In this document: positions 30,234 through 41,689 of the stretch, piece by piece
Position numbering within the stretch: position 1 is the first letter of the stretch
How the letters are laid out: the number at the start of each line of letters is the position of its first letter
NCBI RefSeq assembly: GCF_963082655.1
Contig: NC_081553.1
Location: 128,493,736-128,557,735 of the forward strand
From: Stomoxys calcitrans
Taxonomy: Eukaryota; Arthropoda; Insecta; Diptera; Muscidae
Reading direction: 5' to 3'
DNA length: 64,000 nucleotides
Position numbers and translations under genes: made by a program
The notes under the pieces: generated by a model
What the model saw: only the letters and a program-made list of their open reading frames with translations
What the model was told of the DNA's origin: nothing
Database searches by the model: none

Positions 30234-30793
30234 TATACCCACCACCCTAGGATGTGGTATACTAATCTAGTCACTTCGTTTGCAACACCTCGAAATATTG
30301 ATCTGCGACCGCATAAAGTGTCTATATATTCTGGATCCTCTCGACATTCTGATTCGATCTAGCCATGTCTATCCGTCTGTCGAAATCACGATATCGGTCA
30401 GACACGTAAAGCTACACGCTTGAAACATTACACAGGTACTCAGCATCTATGTAGGTGTTTGGGGATTTCAAATGGGCCATATCGGTTCAGATTTGGATAT
30501 AGCTGACATATAAACCTATCTCCAGATTTGACTTATTGAGCCCCTGGAAGCCGCAATTTCAACCGATTTGGCTGAAATTTTGCAAGTTGTGTTCCGTTAT
30601 GACTTCAATAACTGTGTCAAATACGGTTCAAATCGGTCTATTACCTGATATAGCTCCCATACAAACCGATCTCCTGATTTGAATTCTTGAGCCCTTACAA
30701 GCCGCAATTTTTGTCCGATTTGGCTGAAATCTCCCTCATAGTGTTGTATTACAACACCCAACATCTGTGCCAAGTACGGTCCAAATCCGTATC
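30234..30793 (+). mobile_element. DINE-1-like element, subfamily Z, 3' truncated
   Basis: It starts TATACCCACCACCCTAGGATG and keeps the INE-1-like 'gatctagccatgtctatccg' region and two to three units. It then passes abruptly into Helitron sequence at 30794. It has no hairpin end. Confidence 0.75.
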
Positions 30794-32611
30794 ACCCCAA
30801 CCCAAAACCTACCAAATATATATAAACACCAATCACGACAATATAGGACTCAAATGAATGATGTTTAAGATTAGAAAACGTATATGATATCCAATTGTTG
30901 GACCAAGTGTTTGGTCCAACCCCCAAAACACCCCTAAATCGGACATATTTATCAACCATGGCAATATGGGACTCAAATGAAAGGTATTTGGTAGTAAAAT
31001 ACGAATCTGATATCCAAATTTGGGACAAAGTTTTTGGGGTTCCACCCCTTCCCCAAAACACCCCCCAAACAGGAATTATTTACTGACCATGGCAATATGG
31101 GCCTTAAAAAATGTTTTTGAGTGTAGAATACGAATCTGATATCCAGATGTGGGACCAAGTGTTTGAGGGCCGTCCCCGAGAACATACTCCAAAGAAGACA
31201 AATTTACGACCACAGCAATATGGGTCTCAAATGAAAGGTGTTTGGAAGTAAAGCACTAATCTGATGTCAATGTACGGGAAAAGTGTCTATGAGGCCACCC
31301 CACCCCCATAACACCACCCAAATAGGAAGTATTTGTATTTGCTGACCAGTACAATATGAGGCTCAATTAAGAGGTATTTTAGAGTAGAACACGATTCTGA
31401 TATATATTCTCAAAGCCAAGTCACATCCCCCAAACCAGTCATGTTTGCCGACTATAGAAAAATGGAGCTCGAATGAAGGGAATTCGGGAGTAGACCATTA
31501 ATCTGATATCAACATTCGGGACCAGATAGACATCGTGACGTCCCACCACCATAACAACCCCCAAGTAGGACGTATTTGCTCACCAAGACAATTTGGGTTT
31601 TCAAAACAGTGGAGCTCGACATTCATAGTTTTTAGGGCCCATATCCCAAACCGGACATATTTGCTGGCTTTTTCAAAAAGGTGTTTATGTGAATGGTATT
31701 TGAGATTAGAAAACGACTTTGATATCCAATTTTGCGGTCATTGGCAATATGGGGTTGAAATATATGAGAATAGAGCACGTTGCTGATATATTTTCAGGAC
31801 TTAGTGTTTAGGGGACCACCCCACTCCTCAAAACACCCATAAATTGGGCATATTTACCGACCATGTCAATGTGGAGCTTAAACGAAAGGAATTGGGGGGA
31901 AGAGCAAGAATTGATACCCACTTTCGCGACGAATTTTCTGGGGTCTACCCCTTTCCCAAAATACCCCACAAACAGCAATTTTTTAGTGACCATCGCAATA
32001 TGGGGCTCAAATAAAGGTATTTGGGAGTAGAATAGACTTGATATCCAAATGTAGGACCATGTTTTTAAGGCATCACCGCTTCCCCAAAACACCCCCAAGG
32101 GTTAAAAATTTTTCGACCAGCCAATATATGGCTCAAATAAAAGGTATTTGAGATTAGATAACGATTTTGATAACCAATTTTGGGACCATGTGTTTGGGGG
32201 ACGCCTCATCCTGTAAACTCCCCTCAAAACCAATGGTAATATGGGGTTTAAATAAATACTGTTTGAGAGAAGAGCACAATTCTGATATTTCTTCAGGGCC
32301 AAGTGTCTGGGAGACCACCTCTCCCCCGAAAACACCACTAAATCAGACATCCTGGGAATAGCGGGCTGAAATAAAGTATTTTAAAAATGGAGTACACCTT
32401 ACATCCTAACTTAAATTTGTAGACCAATAAAGATCATATAGGATTCAGATAAAGGCACATATAATGTTAAACTGTTAGTCAAGCGATATACTATTTGTCG
32501 TAGCATGGTATTTTACTTAAAGCTCTTTTTGATTGTCAAAAAATAAATATTCCAAGGAAAATTTTGTTCCATGTAAAGTAAAAGAATGCGCAGCGGAGCG
32601 GGTCCAGCAAG
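30794..32611 (+). mobile_element. Helitron copy, 5' truncated
   Basis: Same family as 8919-17972. It begins inside the first module ('accccaacccaaaacctacc', parallel to 9240) and runs through all modules to AGCGGAGCGGGTCCAGCAAG at 32611, where the usual CTAG has mutated to CAAG. The single AGTAGA at 31489-31494 marks the site equivalent to the errantivirus insertion. It is useful as a reference for the empty Helitron. Confidence 0.82.
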
Positions 32612-33958
32612 TAGCTTATAAATAGAAAATTTTTGGATGCGTGCATTCGTATTGCTGGAAGGTGCGATTATTTAATAAAATAACTACTTGCTCAAAAATT
32701 ATGTTCTTCGAAAAACATTTAATGTGAGGTGTGAAATTTTCGCCACTGCGAAGATTATGATCACCATAATTTTCTTGAAAAATTTTGACTGCTGAGCAAG
32801 CATCTGCGTTTCTGAAGATTTCTTTTCAAGCTTCAAACAGAAATTATTCTTAGTTTTTGTGGTATTGCGATACTGATACAAATAATTTTCCTATAAGAAA
32901 TTGCCATTTCATCCAAAAATAACTTCTTGTAGGTTACAAATCACGTTGTGGTTAAACAGGGTTTCCATCATAATCGCAACGACCTTAAATATGTGGCAAA
33001 TAAAAATATTTCGAAAAATGCATTGGGTGGTTTCAATTCCATGCGTGTGTGTGTGTGTAGAAATGCATTTAAGTGGCTTTGTATGAGGTGGCGGCGGAGC
33101 TCCTTATCTAACACTTGCACAGAAATACTTTTTTTTTTGTGACGAACGTCGACATCAACCACAACTGCAGCGATACAACAATGCAAGTGGTTGTAGTTGG
33201 TGTGCGTGTGTGTGTGTGTGCTTTTTTTTCATTTTAGTGTTACTTTTGTTATTACTTTTTTTGAGAATGCATTTAATTTTTGTTTTCGGTGCAATTGTAG
33301 TTTTGTGAGTGTGTCGAAATCAGGGCAAATTCATCATCGCACAAAGATAAGGTTTCAGTTGCATTCGGTGCCCGGGTTTGTTTTCCCGGCCTAACCGTTT
33401 TGCGCCATCCCCTGGCCGGATTGAGGAAATGTTCCGTAATTTGAGGTTGTTTTTGTTGATTTTTGTGATATTTTCGTTGTTCGTCTTCTGTATTTTGTTG
33501 TTTTTGTTGTCGTTGTTGTCGTTGTTATTTTTTGACAAGCGCTGTTTGCCATGTGTTGTTAATCATTTTGGATTTTTTTTTCGTTAAGTTTATAATTTTT
33601 TCGTATATAGAGATAGACATTTCTGCACTTTATGTACTCACTTACATAGATGTGTTTGTGTATGTGCTCGTTTATTATTTGATAATACAAAGGTGACCTC
33701 AATTTGATGAATTTATTTTAGCACATAATTTTCCTGATAAGAGTTGGTCTTTCGACGAATTTGATTTTTATTTTGTGCATTACAAAATTTTATTTTCGTC
33801 GCCACTAAAAGGCTTGCAGTTGGCGTTTCCATAGAGTTTAAGGCAACTACTTTAGATAATTTAGATAATGTGCTAAATTCTGCCAAACTAACTTGAAGGG
33901 CATACTTTACTAAACTTTTTTGATTGCACACAGAATTTCTACCGCAAAAATTTAATGG
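32612..33958. other. No gene recognised; simple repeats
   Basis: About 1.3 kb with no recognised element. TG-rich microsatellites lie near 33043-33058 and 33203-33220, and TTG/TTTTG-rich sequence at 33440-33540 gives Leu/Phe-rich open frames that I do not regard as genes. It may be host intronic or intergenic DNA. Confidence 0.5.
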
Positions 33959-35237
33959 TCTAGGGGTTGTAGAGCTATATCAGGTTATAACCTATATATA
34001 TCTAAATCTGAACCGATTTCTACCAAACTTTATGGATATTTTGGAATTCGTCGAGGAAAGCGTTTTTGGGAAGATTGGTCAATAAATGAGCTTGCAGTGG
34101 GTCTAGGAGTGAAAATCGAGCAATATATATATTTAAATATAAGAGCTTTATCTAAATGTGAACCGCCAGTAATATCGAGAGTCATAAGAAAATCCTTCCT
34201 CTAAAATTTCGAGAGAATCGGACGAACATATATGTGGGAGCTATATCCAAACCTAAATCGATTTCTATGAAATTTACCAGTAACATTGGGAATTATAAGA
34301 AAATACTTCCTACCATATTTTAAGAGAATCGGTCATTTTATTGCCATTTTATTGCTGTATTACTGGAAATCGGACGAACATATATGTGAGAGCTATATCC
34401 AAATCTGAACCGATTTCTACTAAATTTGCCAGTATAATTGAGAGTCAAGAGAAAATCCTTCCTGCTAAATTTCGAGAGAAGCGGGTAACAAATGACCACT
34501 TTATTGCATTATTACTCCAAATCGGACGAACATATATGTGGGAGCTGTATCCAAATCTGAACCGATTTTTATAAAATTCACCAATAATATTGGGAATTAT
34601 AAGAAAATACTTCCTGTCAAATTTCAAGAGAATCGAGCAACAAATGACTATTTTATTGCTGTATTACTGCAAATCGGACGAACATATATATGGGAGCTAT
34701 ATCCAAACCTGAACCGATTTTTATGAAATTTACCAGTAACATTGGGAATAATAAGAAAATACTTCCTACCATATTTCATATATCGGGTAAAACATGTCCA
34801 TTTTATTGCTGTATAACTGGAAATCGGACGAACATATATATGGGAGCTATATCTAAATCTGAACCGATTTCTATTAAATTTGCCAGTATAATTGAGAGTA
34901 AAGAGAAAATCCTTCCTGCTAAATTTCGAGAGAATCAGTCAACAAATAATCATTTTATTGCATTATTACTGCAAATCGGACGAACCTATATGTGGGAGCT
35001 GTATCCAAATCTGGACCGATTTTAATAAAATTCACTAGTTATATCGAGAGTCATAAGAAAATCTTTCTTGTCAAACTTCAAGAGAATCGGTCAACAAATG
35101 ACCACTTTATAGCTGTATTACTACAAATCGGACGAACATATATGTGGGAGCTATATCCAAATCTGAACCGATTTCTATGAAATTTGCCAGCATAATAGAG
35201 AGTCAAAAGAAAATCCTTCCTGCTAAATTTCGAGAGA

Positions 35238-35251
35238 ATCGGTTTACAAAT
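35238..35251 (+). repeat. SINE target-site duplication, left copy
   Basis: ATCGGTTTACAAAT, 14 bp, repeated exactly at 35564-35577 on the other side of the SINE. Duplications of this size indicate LINE-type target-primed integration. Confidence 0.9.
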
Positions 35252-35563
35252 TGCAAATTTTGCCCATGAACATTCCACTATGGAACAGGGATAAACTTCT
35301 CCCATATCAATGAGTGCAATCCGATTCAAGTTTTAGATCAATGATAAGGGGCCTCCTTTTTATAGCCGAGTCCGAATGGCGTGCCACAGAGCGACACCTC
35401 TTTGGAGAGAAGTTTTACATGGCATAGTACCTCACAAATGTTGCCAGCATTAGGAGGGGAAAACCACCGCTGAAAATTTTTTCTGATGGTCTCGCCAGGA
35501 TTCGAACCCAGACGTTCAGCGTCATAGGCAGACATGCTAACCTCTGCGCTACGGTGGCATACG
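35252..35563 (-). mobile_element. Full-length tRNA-derived SINE (reference copy)
   Basis: A 312-bp element on the minus strand. The tRNA-like head has its A-box at 35551-35536 (TAGCGCAGAGGTTAGC) and B-box at 35508-35498 (GGTTCGAATCC). The body carries 'gaccatcagaaaaaattttc', 'tgccatgtaaaacttctc', 'ggactcggctataaaaagga' and a 3' end 'ccatagtggaatgttcatggg'. A 14-bp duplication flanks it exactly. It is transcribed by Pol III in principle and mobilised by a LINE in trans. The partner LINE is not identified. Confidence 0.88.
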
Positions 35564-35849
35564 ATCGGTTTACAAATGACCATTTTATTGCATTATTAAT
35601 GCAAATCAGACGAACATATATGGAAGGTATATCCAAATCTGAACCGATTTTTTCCAATTTCAATAGGCCTCGTCACTAGGCCGAAAAACATGCCCATAGC
35701 AAATTTGAAGACGATCGGATGAGAATTGCGACCTGTAGTTTGTACACAAATTAACATGGACAGACAGGCAGACGGACAGACAGACAAACGGACATAGCTA
35801 AATGCACTAAGTTATAATACCCTGTACCACAGTAGTGGTGTAGGGTATA

Positions 35850-36085
35850 ACTACTTGCAAAATTTCAGAAAAATCAGACAACAATCACGGTTTAAAGGGG
35901 CTCAACATATCAAACCGGGAGATCAGTTCAAATAGTAGCTACTTAAAGTTATACACCAATATTGACCAAACTTGCGTCAAAGGTTGATAGTCATGTCCGT
36001 CTGTCAGTCTGTCCATGTATTGTTGTAACCAAGGTACAGGTCGCATTTGTTGTCCGATTTTCACAAAGCGAAATTAGTGGCTGGA
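35850..36085. other. DINE-like remnants
   Basis: Scraps of array-like sequence ('caaaatttcagaaaaatcagac', 'tcatgtccgtctgtcagtc') show that this is a decayed DINE-type fragment. The borders are unclear. Confidence 0.5.
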
Positions 36086-37590
36086 TCACTTGGAGCAATG
36101 TAACTTAGGCACCGGTGTAGGCAAGCTGTGGTCTACTGTTAAATCACTCTCGAACCCTGGTAGACGGTATGACAGAACATCAGCCACTTTTGTCGAAATA
36201 ACCGTGACTGATCCAGAGAGATGCGCCAGGTTGTTCAGCCGTCAATTTATTGTACATATAGAGAGTGACAGGGCAAGGAGGAGAACCATTCGCCGGATTC
36301 GGTGTTCTCCGAGCCGATGAACCGCCATCACAATTTACCGTGGGTGAAGTTACGAATATCATCCATGGCGCCAAATCATCTAAGGCGATGGGCCTCGACG
36401 GAATGTCTACATTGATGTTGAAGAATCTGGATTCACCTGGAGTTGAGTACCTTACTACTGTCATCAACCTGTCTTTGAACACTCTTATAGTTTCCGATGT
36501 CTGGAAAATGGGCAGAGTGATCCCACTACTGAAGCCTGGAAAGGACCCGTATTTATGGGAGTCATACAGACCGATCTCCCTTTTCTAACCAGTAGCAAAG
36601 ACGCTTGAGGCATTACTCCTCTCGAGCCTCGTAGGAGAATTGCCATTCTCCGAGCATAAACATCGATTTCGAAGACTGCATAGCATGCCATCACTGCACA
36701 CATTTGCTGTGGCTTGAATCAGCTCAGGCCATGTGCTAGGTCGGTCCTCGTGGCACTATCGAAGACATTCGACAGTTCAGTCATGCCAAATTATTAGAGG
36801 ACATCGCCAACACGTCCCTCCAGCCAGGCCTGAAACGCTGGGTAGCGAATTATCTGTGTGGTCGCCAGTCATTTGTGGAATTTAGGGATAAGAAGTCGAA
36901 GCACCGTAAAGTGAAACAGGGAGTTCCCCAAGATGGGGTGATATCCTCGGCACTGTTTAACCTCTACCTATCTTCCATTCCACCCCCTCTAGACGGCATT
37001 TGCATCATCATTTGCAGACGATTGTACGATCATGGCATCAGGCTCCACACCCATTGTTGACATTTGAGATAGGTTGAAAGTCTACTTCAACGAACTTGCT
37101 CATATTTCGCTGCAAGAAATCTAAAGATATCTGCCTCCAAATCTTCAGCCACTTTGTTCACTACAAATACGCGTGAGGTGAATACTGAGCTGACTGTGAT
37201 GGTCGATGGAGAAATGATTCCGACCATCAAGTTTCCCAAAATACTTGGCGTCACATTTGACAGTTCTTACCCATTCTTCCTATATGCCACAGCAATTTGC
37301 GATTAAGTTAAAAGTATGAACAAGGTCCTCAAGTCACTTGCTGACAGCACTTGGGGAGCAGACAAAGAAACCTTGTGACCACGTACAAAGCAATTGACCG
37401 GTCTGTGGTAAGTTATGCAGTGCCAGTGTGATGCTCGTCAACTTTGTGACACGCAGTGGAATAATACTCAGATCTGTCAGAATGCCACCCTTCGAACTGC
37501 GACGGGCTGTCTCCTCAGTTTTCATGAGGACCACCTCCATCAGGAACCAAAGATCCTATCAGTGCCAAGACAGAAGAGGTGTTACATGCG
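36086..37590 (+). mobile_element. Jockey-like LINE-B: reverse transcriptase, broken
   Basis: Translated segments match jockey-clade ORF2. A pre-RT linker (36090 on) is followed by the RT start VGEVTNIIHGAKSSKAMGLDG (split by frame in part), VINLSLNT, VIPLLKPGKD and ESYRPISL (to 36588). Then come the 'VKQGVPQDGVISSALFNLYLS' region (36910-36985) and a C-terminal stretch near 37480 (LRTATGCLLS). Frameshifts and stops separate these blocks, and the YADD box is damaged. The 5' endonuclease is absent. The element ends where a SINE starts. Confidence 0.8.
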
Positions 37591-37643
37591 GAGGCCACCG
37601 TAGCGCATAGGCTTTCCTCTCCTAATGCTGGCAATGTTTGTGA
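37591..37643 (+). mobile_element. SINE, left half, split by LINE-A
   Basis: The head GAGGCCACCGTAGCGCATAGG jumps straight to 'ctttcctctcctaatgctggcaatgtttgtga', so most of the tRNA part including the B-box was already deleted. It breaks at TTTGTGA (37637-37643). The other half starts at 39133. Confidence 0.75.
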
Positions 37644-39132
37644 TGTTAGGATAGATTAGGTTGAAAAGAGGGTGCAGATATTAATCCGCCGCATGCCTCT
37701 ATGGACATACACTTTAGCCAGTAATCGGCTTGTTGTGTGCTCTAAAAACTAAAAGGAACCTCTAAAAAGAAAATTTTAAGTTAGGAATTCCGTGCTGCTT
37801 ACAAAATCCTTAATTGTTTTCGATGCCACTCCCCTAAGTTGGTTTATGTCTGATATTGTGTCTCCACCTAAGTACCGGTATCTGTTGGACGCGAAAGCCG
37901 GCCAATGACAAAGAAAATGCTCCAACGTCTCATCATCTTCCCCGCATGCCCTACACATGCTATCACTTGCCGCACCGATTTTACATAAGTGAGCTCGTAG
38001 TCCTATGTGCCCGTTATGATACCAATAGCTATACTGACCTTCTTCCTACTTCCTTTCAGTAATAGCCTCGTCTTCTCACTATCTCGATCCCCCCATAGGA
38101 TTTTCGCTGTCCTACCGACAGTTTCGCTGTTTCACAATGTTGCATGCGCATTCGTCTCCCACTCCCTAAACTCGGACTGCGTCGACACGAAAGGTTTCGG
38201 GTTAACCAAGTTTATTGACGGCAGTCCTCTGGCTTTCACCGCCGCCTTTTCATTTCCCCTTAGTCCGTTATGGCCCTGCACACAAACGATGCGGATTTTG
38301 CCATCCTCAGAGAAGGCGTTTATCTCCTTCTTACACTGCAAGACTGTGACCCTACAGTCCTGGTTGTTATTGCCCTTATGGCAATTTCACTGTCGGTAAA
38401 GATGTTCACAGTCGACCTGCTCGCGTTAGCACCACAACACTTCACGCATTCCGTGATCGCCCGGATCTCCGTCTGCAGGACCGTATTATGGTCAGATCTT
38501 AGTCCCTGGGTTCTCAATGTAAACCCCCAGGCCCACTCTGTCCTCTAGCTTTGATTCATCCGTGTGACATGATCTTCCAGACGGCAATACTAGGATTCTG
38601 TCAATCCAAGATTGTGCCAATGGCAGCAGTGCCTCGCACTCGACTTCAAGGTTCATATCTGGTATCCGGTAAACCTCTTACATTCCTTCCAGGTTTCCTA
38701 TCGTCGCCTCGATTATACCGCGATGGTATGAGCTGCTCCCATCCTCAATCCATTCTCCCATCGCCTTAAGTCCCATAGCCGTAGTGGCTGCCTCACCCTT
38801 AATCTGTATTTCAAAGGGTCGGATATCTAGAATAGTCTCCAGTGCCCTAGTGGGCGTGGTCCTCATCGCTCCGCCTATGCCAAGACAACATGTTCCCTGA
38901 ACCTGTTGTATGGTCCTTATGTTGCACTTTTTCTCCATAGCAGTCCAACAAACTACTGAGGCGTCAGTAAGTATTGGTGTTATCACGCTCGTGTAGAGCC
39001 AGTATACTATCCTCAGAATCAGGCCCCATTTCGAGCCTACATCCACATAGTCTACATAGTTCCCAACATCAGTGAGCCTTCTCAGTACGCTTCTGAATGA
39101 GACACTTCCAATTCAGTTTACTGTCCAAGAAA
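37644..39132 (-). mobile_element. LINE-A copy inserted into a SINE
   Basis: On the minus strand the 38678-39046 part encodes post-RT sequence (GSKWGLILRIVYWLYTSVI, AMRTTPTRALETIL). RNase H follows with IFTDSEIAIRAITTRT (38320-38517) and the degenerate VCVQGHNGLRGNEKA (38132-38341). The zinc-type C-terminus MCRACGEDDETLEHFLCHW (37776-37958) and a 3' UTR come next, ending near 37644. Several frameshifts are present. It is 5' truncated, as usual for LINE insertions. TTTGTGA occurs on both sides (37637-37643, 39133-39139) as a likely target duplication inside the SINE. Confidence 0.82.
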
Positions 39133-39320
39133 TTTGTGAGGTACTATGCCATTTAAAACTTCTCTCCAAAGAGGTGTCGCACTGTGGCATGCCATTCTGA
39201 CTCGGCTATAAAATGGAGGCTCATTATCATTGAGTTTGAAATTGAATCGGACTGCCCTTATTGATATGTGAGAAGTTTGCCCCTGTTCCATAGTGGAATG
39301 TTCATGGGCATATTTGCATT
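39133..39320 (+). mobile_element. SINE, right half
   Basis: Continues the interrupted SINE from 'tttgtgaggtactatgcc' through 'ctcggctataaaatggagg' to 'ccatagtggaatgttcatggg', in the same orientation as 37591-37643. Confidence 0.8.
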
Positions 39321-40170
39321 TGGCAATATTAGTCTGGGCGGTATCCGCACCCTCCCTCTAACCTAACCTGTACCACCATCCAACCAAGTTCTTTTTTAGG
39401 CAACTCCTAAGCAAGGCCAGCCACGCCTGCTATTCAAATATAGTGGTGTTTCATCAATATAAGCAATTTTTGGTATTTCTATGTGAGTTATATGCCAATT
39501 TCGGCTATTAGTATAAATACTACAAAGATTAGAAGAAGTGAAGTAATTTCTACACCAAAATTGATACATATTTTATGGTTTAGGTTAGATTTGAGTATAT
39601 ATGTAGCCCTCTGCGAAAACTCGGTTATAAGCCTGCCTTGAAAAGCCTTTCCAAGAAGCGCCTTACTTTGCTGATGTGCACCTGGCTGACATTAGTTTTT
39701 CACGGAATAAAAAATGACTGCCATCCCCATTCATTCGTTGCATGGTTCATTCATGCAACAGAGCCTTGGTTAGAGCCCCCAAAGAAAAACAAAATAAGCA
39801 ACAATAACAAAAGACAGCCTCTTTGGGTGCAAGCAACAGGCAAGTGCTAAAGCAGTACCAGCCATTCCTTGCTCCCTTTAGTGGTTGTAAAATTCGCGTA
39901 GAATTGCCCAAAGAAAACAGTAACTGAAAAGTATACTCTGGCCAACTAAATATGCAATGGTGTCGACAGCATCGGGTATGGTAAGCTGAAGTAGAAAGGT
40001 TACACTACCGACAATCGTAGGTTTTCGGGCCATAGTTAATAATTTTCAGCAATAACTAGAGAATTGCAGGCAACACAAATGGTTATACTGTCGTTGGCAA
40101 CTTTGTAGAGCGGAAAGGTGTTTTTGTTTAAGCCGCGAGTAAAATGATGGTATCTGGCCTAGGGATTAAA
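39321..40170. other. No gene recognised
   Basis: No element or coding motif seen. The region includes a TAACCTAACC stretch near 39360, which may be the tail of a decayed LINE. Confidence 0.45.
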
Positions 40171-41303
40171 CAAGTTAGAGCGTGCTAAGTTCAGACGGGC
40201 CGAATCTTATATACCCTCCACCATGGATCGCATTTGTTGAGTTCTTTACGCGGTGTCTCTTTTGAGGCAAACAAAGAATAATCAATAAGAAATGTTTTGC
40301 TATTGGAGCTATATCAAGCTATAGTCCGATTCGGACCATATATGAATTGAATGCTCAACATTGACGAAGTCATTGCCCAAAAAGTAATTGCGGATTTTTT
40401 AAAAGAAAGTAAATGCACTTTTAATAAAACTTAGAATGAACTTTAATCAAATATACCTTTTTTACACTTTTTTTCTAAAGCAAGCTAAAAGTAACAGCTG
40501 ATAACTGACAGAAGAAAAAATGCAATTACAGAGTCACAAGCTGTGAAAAAATTTGTCAACGCCGACTATATGAAAAATCCGCAATTACTTTTTGGGCAAC
40601 CCAATATAATATTTCAATTCATTCGGATAAGAATTGCGCCTTGTGGGGGCTCAGGAAGCAAAATCGGGAGATCGTTTTATATGGGAGCTGTATCAAGCTA
40701 TTGATCGATTCAGACCATATTGGACACGTATGTTGAAGGTCACAGGAGAAGCCGTTATACGAAATTTCTGCCAAATAGGATAAGAATTGCCCCCCCATCA
40801 GCAGGCAGCTATGCCAGGTAAAGTACCGATGGACCATACTTACCACATTTGTTGGACGTGATGCCAAAACACCACGTTCAAAATTTCAGTCAAATCGGAC
40901 GAGAATTGCGCCCTCTAGATGCTCAAGAAGTCAAGACCCAAGATCGGTTTATATGGCAGCTATGCCAGGTTAAGTACCGATTTGGGCCATACTTACCACA
41001 GTTGTTGAAAGTGATACAAGAACACCACGTGCAAAATTTCAGTCAACTCGGATAAGAATTGCGCCCTCTAGATGCTCTGGAAGTCAAGATCCAAGATCGG
41101 TTTATATGGCAGCTATATCAAAACATGGACCGAATTGGCCCATTTACAATCCCAACCGAACTACAGTAATAAAAATTATTTGCGCAAAATTTCAAGCGGC
41201 TAGCTTAACTCCTTTGAAAGTTAGCGTCTTAGATGCATATTTCTAGGTGTTACAAACATAATGACGAAATTACTATTCCTCCATCCTATGGTGGAGGGTA
41301 TAA
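40171..41303 (-). mobile_element. DINE-1-like element, subfamily X, with MITE insertion
   Basis: Starts CAAGTTAGAGCGTGC with mutated hairpin (TTCAGACGGGCCGAA), then TATACCCTCCACCATGG. It has three or four units and ends CTATGGTGGAGGGTATA at 41303. The GTCC tract and the INE-1-like ATGTCC part are deleted (the sequence jumps from 'gaaagttagcg' to 'tcttagatgc' near 41225). A mariner MITE lies at 40374-40604. Confidence 0.8.
40374..40604 (+). mobile_element. Mariner-type MITE, left end clipped
   Basis: Same family as 25507-25740, with 'taacagctgataactgacag' inside and right end TTTTTGGGCAACCCAA followed by TA. The left end starts at TTGCCCAAAAAG and lacks the first five bases (TTGGG) of the inverted repeat. 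It interrupts the DINE sequence between 'gaagtca' and 'atatttcaattc'. Confidence 0.85.
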
Positions 41304-41656
41304 AAAGACTGGTTTTTCGGATAAGATTTATGTCTTGTAGTTGCACACGAAGTCGAATAGGGATATGCGTTTATTTGGGAGCTATATCGGTTGTAGACCA
41401 AGTCAGACCTAACCTAACCTAGATGTCATTGTGCACAAATGCAGCAATATCGGATTAGACTTGAACCAAATAGGAGCTTAAGAGGTACAATCTGTAGCTC
41501 GGATGGGAGTGTTATCAAAATATGGAACAATTTGGGACATCTTACATATAATACCAACCGATCTACATACATCAATAAGAAGCACTTGTGCCAATTTTCG
41601 AGTGGCTGGTATTGAATATACTCACATCCTATGATGGAGGGTATGATAAATAAATA
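41304..41656 (-). mobile_element. Decayed DINE-like fragment
   Basis: Array-like pieces ('atttgggagctatatcgg', 'ccaaccgatctacatacatc', 'caattttcgagtggctgg') end with ATCCTATGATGGAGGGTAT. Only about two units are left. Confidence 0.6.
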
Positions 41657-41685
41657 TAGCTAATTATTTATTTATCATACCCTCC
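41636..41685 (+). repeat. Perfect 21-bp inverted repeat at a DINE end
   Basis: Arms 41636-41656 and 41665-41685 are exact reverse complements with an 8-nt loop (TAGCTAAT). The left arm contains the DINE terminus GGAGGGTAT. The right arm carries the same terminus in opposite orientation, so the end of the element has been copied back on itself. Confidence 0.9.
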
Positions 41686-41689
41686 AAGC

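Larger units (their letters stand above)
33959..35849 (-). mobile_element. DINE-1-like element, subfamily W, with SINE insertion
   Basis: Its ~155-bp units carry 'catatatgtgggagctatatcc' and 'aaccgatttctatgaaattt', with at least eight repeats between 34100 and 35230. The right end shows INE-1-like 'acatagctaaatgcac', then an imperfect hairpin-like terminus 'ataccctgtaccacagtagtggtgtagggtata' in two halves ending at 35849. GACA-type tract at 35757-35795. A SINE interrupts the last unit at 35252-35563. The left (hairpin) end is not seen. Confidence 0.72.

Noticed and set aside
33378..33587. Hydrophobic Leu/Phe-rich frame that looks like a membrane protein
   Set aside because: It comes from TTG/TTTTG simple sequence. 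The reverse frame is equally open and Asn-rich.
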